Shown in pieces: positions 1 to 6,835 of a stretch of 8,511 nt of DNA. Position 1 is the stretch's first letter. Each line of letters begins with the position of its first letter. Under the pieces are notes generated by a model. The model was not told the DNA's origin. It did not search any database and saw only the letters and a program-made list of their open reading frames with translations. The position numbers were made by a program, and so were the translations under genes. Origin of the DNA: Firmicutes bacterium UBA3553 (GTDB taxonomy: Bacteria; Bacillota; Clostridia; Tissierellales; Sedimentibacteraceae); assembly GCA_002381185.1 (NCBI GenBank), contig DFOA01000008.1, positions 1-8,511 of the forward strand. The letters are read 5' to 3'.

Positions 1-13
1 GCCCATGCTGGGC
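1..13. repeat. Small inverted repeat at the window edge
   Basis: The bases GCCCA and TGGGC form a 5-bp stem around a TGC loop, directly left of the hairpin that ends the galU operon. It is cut by the window edge, so it could be part of a larger structure or the end of a neighbouring gene. No function is assigned. Confidence 0.3.
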
Positions 14-20
14 GCACAAT

Positions 21-50
21 ATTAAAGGCTTGCATTTGCAAGCCTTTAAT
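21..50 (-). terminator. Hairpin terminator after the SLT-SLH gene
   Basis: A perfect inverted repeat has 14-bp arms (ATTAAAGGCTTGCA and its complement) around a 2-base centre. It lies 12 bases past the stop codon of the SLT-SLH gene. On the minus strand the U-rich part is only the base of the stem plus TTTAATATT. On the plus strand the tail TTTAATTTCTATTT is better, so it may work in both directions. It probably marks the end of the galU-pgcA-SLT unit. Confidence 0.7.
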
Positions 51-62
51 TTCTATTTACAT

Positions 63-1511
63 TTAAGTATTTCCCAGTCTGTCAATAATTTTTACCATAA
101 TAGCTGCTGCTTCGGCCCTGGTCAAATAGTCATCAGGACAAAATTTTCCTGTTACCTTTCCTGACATAATGCCATTGGTATATGCCGACTTAACAGCTCT
201 TATTTCTTCTTCTGTCAATTGTGTTAAATCCGAAAAAATCGTGTTTATATCCAGATTTTTGAACTCATTATTTTCGCCAAATATACCTTCTATTATATTG
301 GCTGCTTCTCTTCTGGATAATTTGTCTAAAGGATTAAGCTCACTTTCATAATCTTCCAATAATCCTAATTCATTTACATGCTGGATATGTTCAACAGCCC
401 ATGTGTGAATCTCATCAGCATCTTCAAACGGCAATGTATTTTTTGTTTCTTCGCTATACGGTAAGTGCTCTTCGTTGTTGTCCATTACTTTGCTTATAAA
501 AACCAAAAATTCTTCTTTTGTTGCTATATTATCAGGGTTAAAGGATTCTGCCTCACTGATTACCCCTTTATTGAAAAGTTCCATTATGACCTTTCGTGCC
601 CAATGGAATGATATATCCTCAAAGACATATCTTCCGTGTTCTGTATCACCAGTTCTAAATAACCAGTTTCTTTCAATCCAGCCTTCTCGTTTCTCATCCA
701 CATATACCTTATACCAGTAGTATCCGTTTTGAAGAACCGGTCCGGCGGTGATTGTACCAAGCTGGTTTACTCCAAGCTCGTGAATATATTTACCTGCCGG
801 GGCATCTCTTAACTGATACTCGTCTCTTACTCCGTCAGTCCTCACATAGTCTCCGACTTCATAAAGAACGATATTTCCGCCGTTAGTATAAGCCGGCGTA
901 GGAACCACCAACGATCTGCTTGGTATACCTGACTTCGGAAGATAGGAAAGATCTATATTGTTGATTGTCTGCCCATATTCCTTTCGAGCAATATCGTATA
1001 TTAACTGCTGATAAGTACTTCTCTTTGCATAAGATGACAGCATATGCGGATTGTTGCTCTGCGCCCAGCCGTTGTATGCCCAAAGAGCAAAATACCAGTT
1101 TTCCAATATATTGGGATCCATATTTCCTACACATGATACGCTTTGATATGAACTCATACTCCATTTGTTAAGCAATACATCTGCTCCTGCTTCAATATTG
1201 TACAAAATGTCGTATTTAAGTTTTTCGGAATTATATCCTCCATTTCTGTTGCTTACCTGCATTAAACCAATACTGCTGCCGCTTATTTTAGGGCTGCCTT
1301 TAGAATTAAAATGCTCATAAACTGATTCCACTCTTGCTATTGCTTTCAGTATTACAGAAGGAATCGCCCGTTTCAGAGCCACTTCATCAATCATTGCCTC
1401 CAGCTCTTCACGAGAAGGGTTGTAGTTTGCATATGCAAGTGTGTTAAATGTAAATACAAAAATTAAAATCAACGCAATAATTTTACGGGTTGTGGTCTTA
1501 AATATTTTCAT
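63..1511 (-). CDS. Secreted lytic transglycosylase with SH3-like and SLH domains
   Basis: Predicted wall-anchored peptidoglycan lytic transglycosylase of 482 residues. Residues 1-28 look like a signal peptide: Lys/Arg-rich start, hydrophobic stretch about 11-22, and likely cleavage after AYA at 28. Residues 35-150 resemble a goose-lysozyme-like SLT domain. The expected catalytic Glu is E62 in ARVES, followed by GLMQV at 82-86, an AGADVLL stretch near 108-114, and AYNG at 145-148. Residues about 219-285 look like an SH3-type module. Three SLH repeats follow at about 297-344, 362-412 and 426-478. Only the third has the canonical TRAE motif; the first two read TKEE and SRRE. In this family SLH repeats bind pyruvylated secondary cell-wall polymer. 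The start has a GGGAGG site at 1520-1525, 8 bases upstream. The gene starts 31 bases after pgcA and is probably cotranscribed with it. Substrate and physiological role (remodelling, division, spore-related) are not visible. Confidence 0.88.
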   Translation of the reverse strand: MKIFKTTTRKIIALILIFVFTFNTLAYANYNPSREELEAMIDEVALKRAIPSVILKAIARVESVYEHFNSKGSPKISGSSIGLMQVSNRNGGYNSEKLKYDILYNIEAGADVLLNKWSMSSYQSVSCVGNMDPNILENWYFALWAYNGWAQSNNPHMLSSYAKRSTYQQLIYDIARKEYGQTINNIDLSYLPKSGIPSRSLVVPTPAYTNGGNIVLYEVGDYVRTDGVRDEYQLRDAPAGKYIHELGVNQLGTITAGPVLQNGYYWYKVYVDEKREGWIERNWLFRTGDTEHGRYVFEDISFHWARKVIMELFNKGVISEAESFNPDNIATKEEFLVFISKVMDNNEEHLPYSEETKNTLPFEDADEIHTWAVEHIQHVNELGLLEDYESELNPLDKLSRREAANIIEGIFGENNEFKNLDINTIFSDLTQLTEEEIRAVKSAYTNGIMSGKVTGKFCPDDYLTRAEAAAIMVKIIDRLGNT

Positions 1512-1542
1512 ATTTACAGCCTCCCATTCCAGATTTTAACCG

Positions 1543-3252
1543 TTAACTGTTGACTTGTACACGGTCAATTAAGTTTAGTACCTCTTTCTTTGCCGATTCC
1601 AGTATCTTAATGGATTCGGCCTTGTTTTCCCCCTTTATAGAAAAATAAACTTTTAATTTCGGTTCCGTTCCTGATGGCCTGAGCACAAACCATGAACCAT
1701 TTTCAAATGAAAATTTCAACACATCTGATTTAGGATAATTTAGCCTTTCAGTACTGCCATCAATAAGATTTAAGGCAATTCCCATTTTATAATCAAAAAC
1801 AAATGGTATGCTTTGTCCTGCCAAAGTGTTGATCTTATTTTCTCTGAAGCTTTCCATAATGGATTTCATTTTGTTAAGCCCCGTAACCCCTGCAAAGCTC
1901 AATGAAACTGTATCATCAATATAATATCCGTGCTCACTGTATATGTCATTCAGGACATCTAATAGTGTTTTCCCTTTTCTTTTATAATATGCAGCCATTT
2001 CGCAAATGAGCATTGATGCGATTACCGCATCTTTGTCCCTCACAAATGTGCCGGACAGGTAACCGTAGCTTTCTTCATATCCGAATAAAAAGCTGTAGTC
2101 TCCGGCATCTTCAAATTTCTGCATTAATTCCGCAATATATTTGAAACCTGTTAAGGTATCAAATGTTGTTACATTGTATTTAGATGCAATATCTCTCCCT
2201 ATCTCGCTTGTTACAATTGTCTTTACAACTGCTCCGTTTTCAGGAATTTTTCCCTGCTTATCCAAAGAAGAGAGAACATAATTCAAAAGCAGCGCTCCGG
2301 TCTGATTGCCATTTAACGGTACAAATTGACCCTCTTGATCTTTAACAATCAGACCTACCCTATCACAGTCAGGGTCAGTTCCTATTATAATTTCACCGTC
2401 CAGTTCTTCAGCATTTTTAATAGCAATTTCAAAAGAACTGATTTCTTCTGGATTAGGAGATTTTACTGTTGAAAACTGAGGATCCGGAAGTTCCTGCTCT
2501 TTAACGGTAAATACGTTCTTGTAACCTGCTTCATCAAGCACCTTTCTCACGAGCTTGTTGCCTGTTCCATGAAGTGGCGTATAGACTATATTTATATTCT
2601 TATCGACATCATCATTAAGACTTAATTTTTTAATTTCGTTTATGTAGATTGTATCAATATCATTTCCGATTATTTTAATTTTTTCATTTCCCTCTATTTT
2701 AGAGCATTTTATGTCCTTTAACATTACTCTGCTTATTTTGTCAATAATTGTGTCCGCCGCTTCAACTACTTGTCCGCCAAATTGATCATACACTTTGTAA
2801 CCGTTATATTCAGGCGGATTGTGGCTGGCTGTAATCACAACTCCAGCCTTACATTTAAAGTGTCTTACCGTGAATGAAAGCTCCGGTGTAGGTCTTAAAC
2901 TCTCAAATAAATAAACGGATATATTATTTGCGGCAAAGACACAAGCTGCCTTTGATGCAAACTCCATGGACATATTTCTTGAATCATAAGCAATTGCAAC
3001 GCTTATTTCATCGTTAAATTTTTCGTTTAAATAATCCGCTATTCCCTGGGTTGCCTTTGCAACTGTCACTATGTTCATACGATTAGAACCCGCACCTATT
3101 TTCCCCCTCATTCCTCCGGTACCAAATTCTAATTCTCTGAAAAATCTGTCTTCAATTTCTGAATCGTCTTTTTCAATTTTCTTCAGTTCTTCTTTTAATA
3201 CATCATCCACATACGGGCTTTCAAGCCACATATCATATTTTTCTCTGCACAT
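1543..3252 (-). CDS. pgcA: Alpha-phosphoglucomutase / phosphomannomutase family
   Basis: Phosphohexomutase of the alpha-D-phosphohexomutase superfamily, predicted to interconvert glucose-6-phosphate and glucose-1-phosphate in the cytoplasm. Mannose phosphates are a possible alternative substrate. From the chosen ATG it has 569 residues, close to Bacillus PgcA. All four family signatures are present: the phosphoserine loop TASHNPP with S143, the Mg-binding DPDCDR at 293-298, the sugar-specificity loop GYEESYGY at 391-398, and the phosphate-binding RPSGTEP at 525-531. GTGGMRG near 44-50 is also typical. The longest frame begins with GTG at 3261, but that codon would sit directly on the AAGGGG site. 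The ATG at 3252 lies 8 bases after that site and is preferred. The preceding galU gene ends 12 bases before this start, so the two are probably translationally coupled. It would supply the glucose-1-phosphate used by GalU. Mutase identity is firm; the exact sugar is inferred. Confidence 0.95.
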   Translation of the reverse strand: MCREKYDMWLESPYVDDVLKEELKKIEKDDSEIEDRFFRELEFGTGGMRGKIGAGSNRMNIVTVAKATQGIADYLNEKFNDEISVAIAYDSRNMSMEFASKAACVFAANNISVYLFESLRPTPELSFTVRHFKCKAGVVITASHNPPEYNGYKVYDQFGGQVVEAADTIIDKISRVMLKDIKCSKIEGNEKIKIIGNDIDTIYINEIKKLSLNDDVDKNINIVYTPLHGTGNKLVRKVLDEAGYKNVFTVKEQELPDPQFSTVKSPNPEEISSFEIAIKNAEELDGEIIIGTDPDCDRVGLIVKDQEGQFVPLNGNQTGALLLNYVLSSLDKQGKIPENGAVVKTIVTSEIGRDIASKYNVTTFDTLTGFKYIAELMQKFEDAGDYSFLFGYEESYGYLSGTFVRDKDAVIASMLICEMAAYYKRKGKTLLDVLNDIYSEHGYYIDDTVSLSFAGVTGLNKMKSIMESFRENKINTLAGQSIPFVFDYKMGIALNLIDGSTERLNYPKSDVLKFSFENGSWFVLRPSGTEPKLKVYFSIKGENKAESIKILESAKKEVLNLIDRVQVNS

Positions 3253-3260
3253 AATCCCCA

Positions 3261-3266
3261 CCCCTT
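3261..3266 (-). promoter_or_regulatory. Ribosome-binding site that decides the pgcA start
   Basis: AAGGGG on the minus strand overlaps the galU stop codon (TAAGGGG). It lies 8 bases before the ATG at 3252 but leaves no spacing for the in-frame GTG at 3261. This supports the shorter protein and suggests galU-pgcA translational coupling. Confidence 0.75.
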
Positions 3267-4128
3267 ATAAATTCAGTTTATTTAAGTAAGCCTTAAATTC
3301 ATCCTTTAAATCATTTCTTTTAAGCGCAAAATCAACTGTAGCTTCAAGAAATCCTATTTTGCTACCTACATCATAGCGTCTGCCTTCAAATGTATATGCA
3401 TAGACATCCTCAATATTACATAAATCTTTCAACCCATCAGTAAGCTGTATTTCACCTCCGACACCTCTATTAGTATTCGCAAGTATCTCAAATATTTTTG
3501 GGGTAATAATATATCTGCCAAGTATTGCTATATTTGTTGGAGCCTTATCTTGAGATGGCTTTTCAACTAAATCCCTAACAGAATAAATTGTATCACTTAT
3601 TTTATCTCCTGACACAATTCCGTATTTGTTAACATTTTCCCACTCTATCGGCTGAACTCCGAGAATTGTGGAATTATATTGCTCAAATACTTCAATCATT
3701 TGTTTCAAACATGGTTTTTTTGAATCAACCACATCATCACCTAATAGTACAGCAAAAGGTTCATTACCTACGAATGACTTGGCACAATAAACAGCATGAC
3801 CCAGACCGAGAGGATCTTTTTGTCTTACAGTATGAATATTAATCATCCTGGAAATTTTACGCACTTCTTCTAAAAATTCTTCTTTTCTTGTTCTTTCAAG
3901 GTTATCTTCAAGTTCTACCGCTCTGTCAAAGTGTTCTTCTATAGATCCCTTGTTTCTTCCTGTTATAATTAAAACGTCTTCTATTCCGGAAGCAATTACT
4001 TCCTCGACTATGTACTGGATTGTCGGTTTGTCGACTATGGGCAGCATTTCCTTCGGAATTGCTTTTGTTGCAGGCAAGAATCTTGTTCCCAGCCCTGCTG
4101 CCGGTATAACTGCCTTTTTAATTTTCAT
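3265..4128 (-). CDS. galU: UTP-glucose-1-phosphate uridylyltransferase
   Basis: Makes UDP-glucose and pyrophosphate from UTP and glucose-1-phosphate in the cytoplasm. UDP-glucose then feeds glycolipid, teichoic-acid or secondary wall-polymer glycosylation. The 287-residue length is normal for bacterial GalU. The nucleotide-binding signature runs from about residue 8 to 35, with AAGLGTR at 10-16, the Lys in ATKAIPKEM (20-28) and PIVDKP at 30-35. Further family motifs are DPLGLGHA at 105-112, the metal-binding LLGDD at 128-132, VEKP at 188-191 and GGEIQLTD at 224-231. The start is preceded by AGAGGT at about 4134-4139. Its stop overlaps the pgcA ribosome-binding site, and its partner enzyme follows at once, a coherent two-step route to UDP-glucose. 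No convincing promoter is seen in the 88 bases upstream, so expression may depend partly on readthrough from mreB. Confidence 0.97.
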   Translation of the reverse strand: MKIKKAVIPAAGLGTRFLPATKAIPKEMLPIVDKPTIQYIVEEVIASGIEDVLIITGRNKGSIEEHFDRAVELEDNLERTRKEEFLEEVRKISRMINIHTVRQKDPLGLGHAVYCAKSFVGNEPFAVLLGDDVVDSKKPCLKQMIEVFEQYNSTILGVQPIEWENVNKYGIVSGDKISDTIYSVRDLVEKPSQDKAPTNIAILGRYIITPKIFEILANTNRGVGGEIQLTDGLKDLCNIEDVYAYTFEGRRYDVGSKIGFLEATVDFALKRNDLKDEFKAYLNKLNL

Positions 4129-4172
4129 AAATTACCTCTATATTAACGATTCAATAATTTCATATTAAAGAC

Positions 4173-4194
4173 TCTGGCAATATAAATTGCCAGA
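4173..4194 (-). terminator. Hairpin between mreB and galU, possible partial terminator
   Basis: A perfect 9-bp stem (TCTGGCAAT with its complement) closes a 4-base loop, 22 bases after the mreB stop. The following minus-strand bases, GTCTTTAATAT, are a weak U-tract. It may be a leaky terminator that sets a lower level of galU-pgcA-SLT transcription, or an RNA-processing or stabilising hairpin. Confidence 0.55.
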
Positions 4195-4216
4195 ATCATA
4201 TTTATTTAACATTTAA

Positions 4217-5248
4217 TTATGATGCGCTGTAATTAGTTTTAATGTTGTCTGTAATTAAAGAATCCTTTAATACATCCATATGCTCCAGTGATTGACCTGT
4301 GCCCTTTGCAACACATGAAACTGCATCTTCGGCAATAGCTACATCCAAGCCTGTTCTTTTAGCTATTAACTTGTCTAATCCATGAATCAGACATCCTCCG
4401 CCTGTCATTACTATTCCTTTTTCACTTATGTCTGCTGCCAGTTCCGGCGGTGTTTTTTCAAGAACCGAATGAACGGCGTCTGCGATAGAAGTAATTGTTT
4501 CTTCCAATGCCTCAAGCATGTCAGATGAAGATATTGTCAGATTAACAGGAAGTCCTGTTACAAGATTTCTTCCTCTTACTTCCATGTATTGTTCTTCTTC
4601 TGTAGGGAATGCCGCACCTATGCTTATTTTAAGCTCTTCAGCGCTTCTTAACCCAATCATTACATTGTATTTCTTTCTTACATATCTTACGATGGCATCG
4701 TCACACTTGTCTCCGGCAATTTTTATTGATCTGCTTACTACGATTCCTCCCAGAGATATAACAGCTATATCAGTTGTGCCGCCACCCATGTCTATAATCA
4801 TATGTCCTGATGGTTTTGTTATGTCAAGTCCCGCTCCTATGGCTGCTGCCACAGGCTCTTCAATAAGATATGTCTTTTTAGCTCCTGCATTCATGCTTGC
4901 TTCAAGCACAGCTCTTTTTTCTACTTCGGTCACTCCGCTTGGAACGCATATGATAACTCTCGGCTTAATAATTGAGTTTCCAACTGCTTTTTTTATAAAA
5001 TATTTCAGCATCTTTTCTGTTATGTCAAAATCTGATATAACACCGTCTCTTAAAGGTCTTATGGCAACAATATTGCCCGGTGTACGCCCGAGCATCTTTC
5101 TGGCTTCTTCTCCAACCTCAAGTATCTTATTAGTATTTATATCAATTGCAACAACAGAAGGCTCATTTATTACTATTCCCTTACCCTTAATGTATACTAA
5201 GACACTAGCAGTACCAAGGTCTATTCCAATATCCATTCTGAAACCCAT
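4217..5248 (-). CDS. mreB: MreB/Mbl-family rod shape-determining protein
   Basis: Bacterial actin homologue that polymerises on the inner face of the membrane and guides the peptidoglycan elongation machinery. Its 343 residues match the family. The actin-fold ATP site is visible: phosphate-1 loop DIGIDLGT at 6-13, the IEEPVAAAIGAG region at 129-140 with E131 as the likely catalytic Glu, phosphate-2 loop IDMGGGTTD at 152-160, and the adenosine motif MTGGG at 281-285. IGRTPGNIVA-type and PPELAAD stretches are also classic. The N-terminal part (VLVYIKGKGIVINEPSVVA) recalls Mbl, whereas the middle (VPSGVTEVEKRAV, GDKCDDAI) recalls MreB, so the paralogue is uncertain. It is not next to mreC, mreD or minCD here, which suggests a second copy elsewhere. 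AGGAGG at 5255-5260, 6 bases before the ATG, supports the start; M5 is an alternative. It has its own promoter. Confidence 0.96.
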   Translation of the reverse strand: MGFRMDIGIDLGTASVLVYIKGKGIVINEPSVVAIDINTNKILEVGEEARKMLGRTPGNIVAIRPLRDGVISDFDITEKMLKYFIKKAVGNSIIKPRVIICVPSGVTEVEKRAVLEASMNAGAKKTYLIEEPVAAAIGAGLDITKPSGHMIIDMGGGTTDIAVISLGGIVVSRSIKIAGDKCDDAIVRYVRKKYNVMIGLRSAEELKISIGAAFPTEEEQYMEVRGRNLVTGLPVNLTISSSDMLEALEETITSIADAVHSVLEKTPPELAADISEKGIVMTGGGCLIHGLDKLIAKRTGLDVAIAEDAVSCVAKGTGQSLEHMDVLKDSLITDNIKTNYSAS

Positions 5249-5336
5249 TTTTATCCTCCTGAATGTATTCCTGTTTTATTTTGCTATTTAGCCTTCAAAT
5301 TATGCAAAATTTCTCAATTAAGTTATAATGATAGAA

Positions 5337-5365
5337 ATTATAACATATAATTAACACAATTTCAA
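5337..5365 (-). promoter_or_regulatory. Sigma-A type promoter of mreB
   Basis: On the minus strand TTGAAA (5360-5365) is separated by 17 bases from TATAAT (5337-5342). TGT directly precedes the -10 hexamer, making it extended (TGnTATAAT). Transcription would start near 5330, giving a leader of about 80 bases. A 7-bp inverted repeat (TTATAAT/ATTATAA, 5323-5343) covers the -10 and start region and could be an operator or simply AT-rich chance. Confidence 0.75.
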
Positions 5366-5482
5366 TTTATTTGTTTATAAAACAGCAAATCTTAAAATAT
5401 ATAACACTGATGAAACAAAGTCATACATCTTTGCCGGATATGTATTTATTGTATCGGCGTGAATCAACACTATGATATAATT

Positions 5483-5518
5483 AAAAAGTCATTCTGAGAT
5501 TTGCATCCTCAGAATGAC
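5483..5518 (-). terminator. Intrinsic terminator of prs
   Basis: A perfect 11-bp stem (GTCATTCTGAG with its complement) closes a 9-base loop, 5 bases after the prs stop. TTTTTAATTAT follows on the minus strand. This is a canonical Rho-independent terminator and separates prs from mreB. Confidence 0.92.
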
Positions 5519-5523
5519 ACATT

Positions 5524-6675
5524 CTATTTCTTAAGAAGTTTTTTAATCTTTTGAACAGGATCCAACAATTCGCTTAATGATCTGTCATAATTTAATGTAT
5601 CAATAATATTAGCAATGTATTTAGACATATCTACTTCAGTATACCACGGTTTTTCCAAAAGTTCAGGTTTTCTGTAAATCATATTTGTAGTAAAAATCCT
5701 TGATATTATGCCGTCTTCATATGCCTTGTCAAATTTGGAGAAGCCCTCAGTGAATAAGCCGAATGAAGCAAATACATAGACATTTCTTGCTTTTCTTTCT
5801 TTTAATTTATTGGCAACGTCAATCATAGAATCCCCTGATGCTATCATATCATCAACTACTATAACGTCCTTGCCTTCCACGTTGTCACCCAGGAACTCAT
5901 GGCTTACAACAGGATTTTTTCCGTTTACTATTACAGAATAATCCCTTCTCTTATAAAACATCCCTAAATCTAATTCCATAACAGATGAGTAATAGATGCA
6001 TCTGGACATTCCTCCTTCATCAGGTGAAATAACCATCATGTGGTTTCTGTCTATTATTGCATCAGGAACAGTTCTCACAAAAGATTTGATCATTTGATAA
6101 TGGGGGTGGAAATCCTCAAATCCATGCAGCGGTATAGCATTTTGAACTCTTGGGTCATGAATGTCAAAAGATATGATATTTTCAACGCCCATTGATGTAA
6201 GTTCCTGCAATGCCAATGCACAGTCAAGAGATTCCCTTGTTGCTCTTTTATGCTGTCTTCCTTCATAAAGCATCGGCATTATGACTGTAATTCTTTTTTC
6301 CTTGCCGTTCATGGCAGCAATTATTCTTTTTAAATCCTGATAATGGTCATCCGGGCTCATGGGCACTTCCATGCCGTACATTTTGAATGTTGCTCCATAA
6401 TTAAATACATCAGATATTATAAATACGTCATGTCCTCTCACAGTTTCATTAAGAACTCCCTTTGCCTCACCTGATCCGAACCTTGGACAAACGGCATCAA
6501 GCAAATAAGTTCTTACAGGAACTGAACCTTCTAATATTACACCATTCTCGTCCTGTCTCCATTCTTTTAAATAATAGTCAATTTTAGCTGCAATTTCTTC
6601 ACAGCCCTTCATAGCTATTATTGACAATTCACCAAATGGCTGAGGCTCATTGTACGTATAATCATTTATATTCAT
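5524..6675 (-). CDS. prs: Ribose-phosphate pyrophosphokinase (PRPP synthase), long divergent form
   Basis: Transfers pyrophosphate from ATP to ribose-5-phosphate, giving PRPP for purine, pyrimidine, NAD, His and Trp synthesis. The chosen protein has 383 residues against about 315 for the classic enzyme. Equivalents of the family motifs are present: FGSGE at 66-70 (FANGE in E. coli), NETVRGHDVFII at 76-87, EGRQHKR at 138-144 (YARQDR), DIHDPRVQ at 171-178 with the expected metal-site His H173, SPDEGG at 217-222, the catalytic loop KRR at 242-244, and the PRPP loop VIVVDDMIASGDS at 271-283. The last usually ends DTGGT, so ASGDS is unusual. Extra length sits near residues 92-116 and at the C-terminus. 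The longest frame starts at a TTG (6699), but AGGAGG lies 6 bases before the ATG at 6675. The gene has its own promoter and terminator. Activity is likely; altered allosteric control is only inferred. Confidence 0.92.
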   Translation of the reverse strand: MNINDYTYNEPQPFGELSIIAMKGCEEIAAKIDYYLKEWRQDENGVILEGSVPVRTYLLDAVCPRFGSGEAKGVLNETVRGHDVFIISDVFNYGATFKMYGMEVPMSPDDHYQDLKRIIAAMNGKEKRITVIMPMLYEGRQHKRATRESLDCALALQELTSMGVENIISFDIHDPRVQNAIPLHGFEDFHPHYQMIKSFVRTVPDAIIDRNHMMVISPDEGGMSRCIYYSSVMELDLGMFYKRRDYSVIVNGKNPVVSHEFLGDNVEGKDVIVVDDMIASGDSMIDVANKLKERKARNVYVFASFGLFTEGFSKFDKAYEDGIISRIFTTNMIYRKPELLEKPWYTEVDMSKYIANIIDTLNYDRSLSELLDPVQKIKKLLKK

Positions 6676-6680
6676 TTTTT

Positions 6681-6686
6681 CCTCCT
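6681..6686 (-). promoter_or_regulatory. Ribosome-binding site that decides the prs start
   Basis: A perfect AGGAGG, followed by six A residues and the ATG at 6675. The upstream in-frame TTG (6699) and ATG (6696) have no comparable site, and they fall inside the likely untranslated leader. Confidence 0.85.
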
Positions 6687-6721
6687 GTTCAAGCATCAAC
6701 TTTCTTTCGTTTTTCTTTTAC

Positions 6722-6749
6722 ATTCTATCAAATATTTATTAATTGTCAA
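6722..6749 (-). promoter_or_regulatory. Sigma-A type promoter of prs
   Basis: On the minus strand a consensus TTGACA (6744-6749) is followed after 16 bases by TAGAAT (6722-6727). TGA precedes the -10, giving an extended -10. Transcription would begin near 6715, about 40 bases before the prs ATG. Confidence 0.8.
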
Positions 6750-6765
6750 AACAAAGTGCCATAAA

Positions 6766-6789
6766 TTTTGTTAAGATATCTTAACAAAA
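6766..6789. repeat. Perfect 24-bp palindrome upstream of the prs promoter
   Basis: Each half is TTTTGTTAAGAT followed by its exact reverse complement, with the centre between 6777 and 6778. The centre is about 62 bases upstream of the predicted prs start, and the site ends 16 bases above the -35. It is AT-rich and lacks a G+C stem, so it looks more like a dimeric-regulator operator than a terminator. Its left-transcription side overlaps the U-tract of the kinase terminator. The half-site TTGTTAA resembles Clostridial Rex sites, but the gap here is 6 rather than 4 bases. Confidence 0.6.
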
Positions 6790-6831
6790 ATAAAATCTAT
6801 AATAAACCCTGACGGTTTTATTATAGATTTT
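6786..6831 (-). terminator. Intrinsic terminator of the hybrid kinase gene
   Basis: A 15-bp perfect stem (AAAATCTATAATAAA with its complement, 6792-6806 and 6817-6831) is capped by a further CC/GG pair after one mismatch. ATTTTTGTT follows on the minus strand. The hairpin begins 4 bases past the kinase stop codon. Confidence 0.88.
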
Positions 6832-6835
6832 GGTT

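Noticed and set aside
883..1171. Overlapping open frames on both strands inside the SLT-SLH gene
   Set aside because: They are out-of-frame shadows of a gene with a clear signal peptide and catalytic motifs.
4518..5291. 257-codon open frame on the plus strand
   Set aside because: It lies antisense to mreB, whose motifs are unambiguous. The translation is Ile/Ser/Pro-rich, as expected of a shadow frame, and there is no good ribosome-binding site.
6766..6789. Calling the palindrome a Rex operator outright
   Set aside because: The half-sites match, but the 6-base centre differs from the 4-base spacing of described Rex sites, so only an unidentified operator is proposed.
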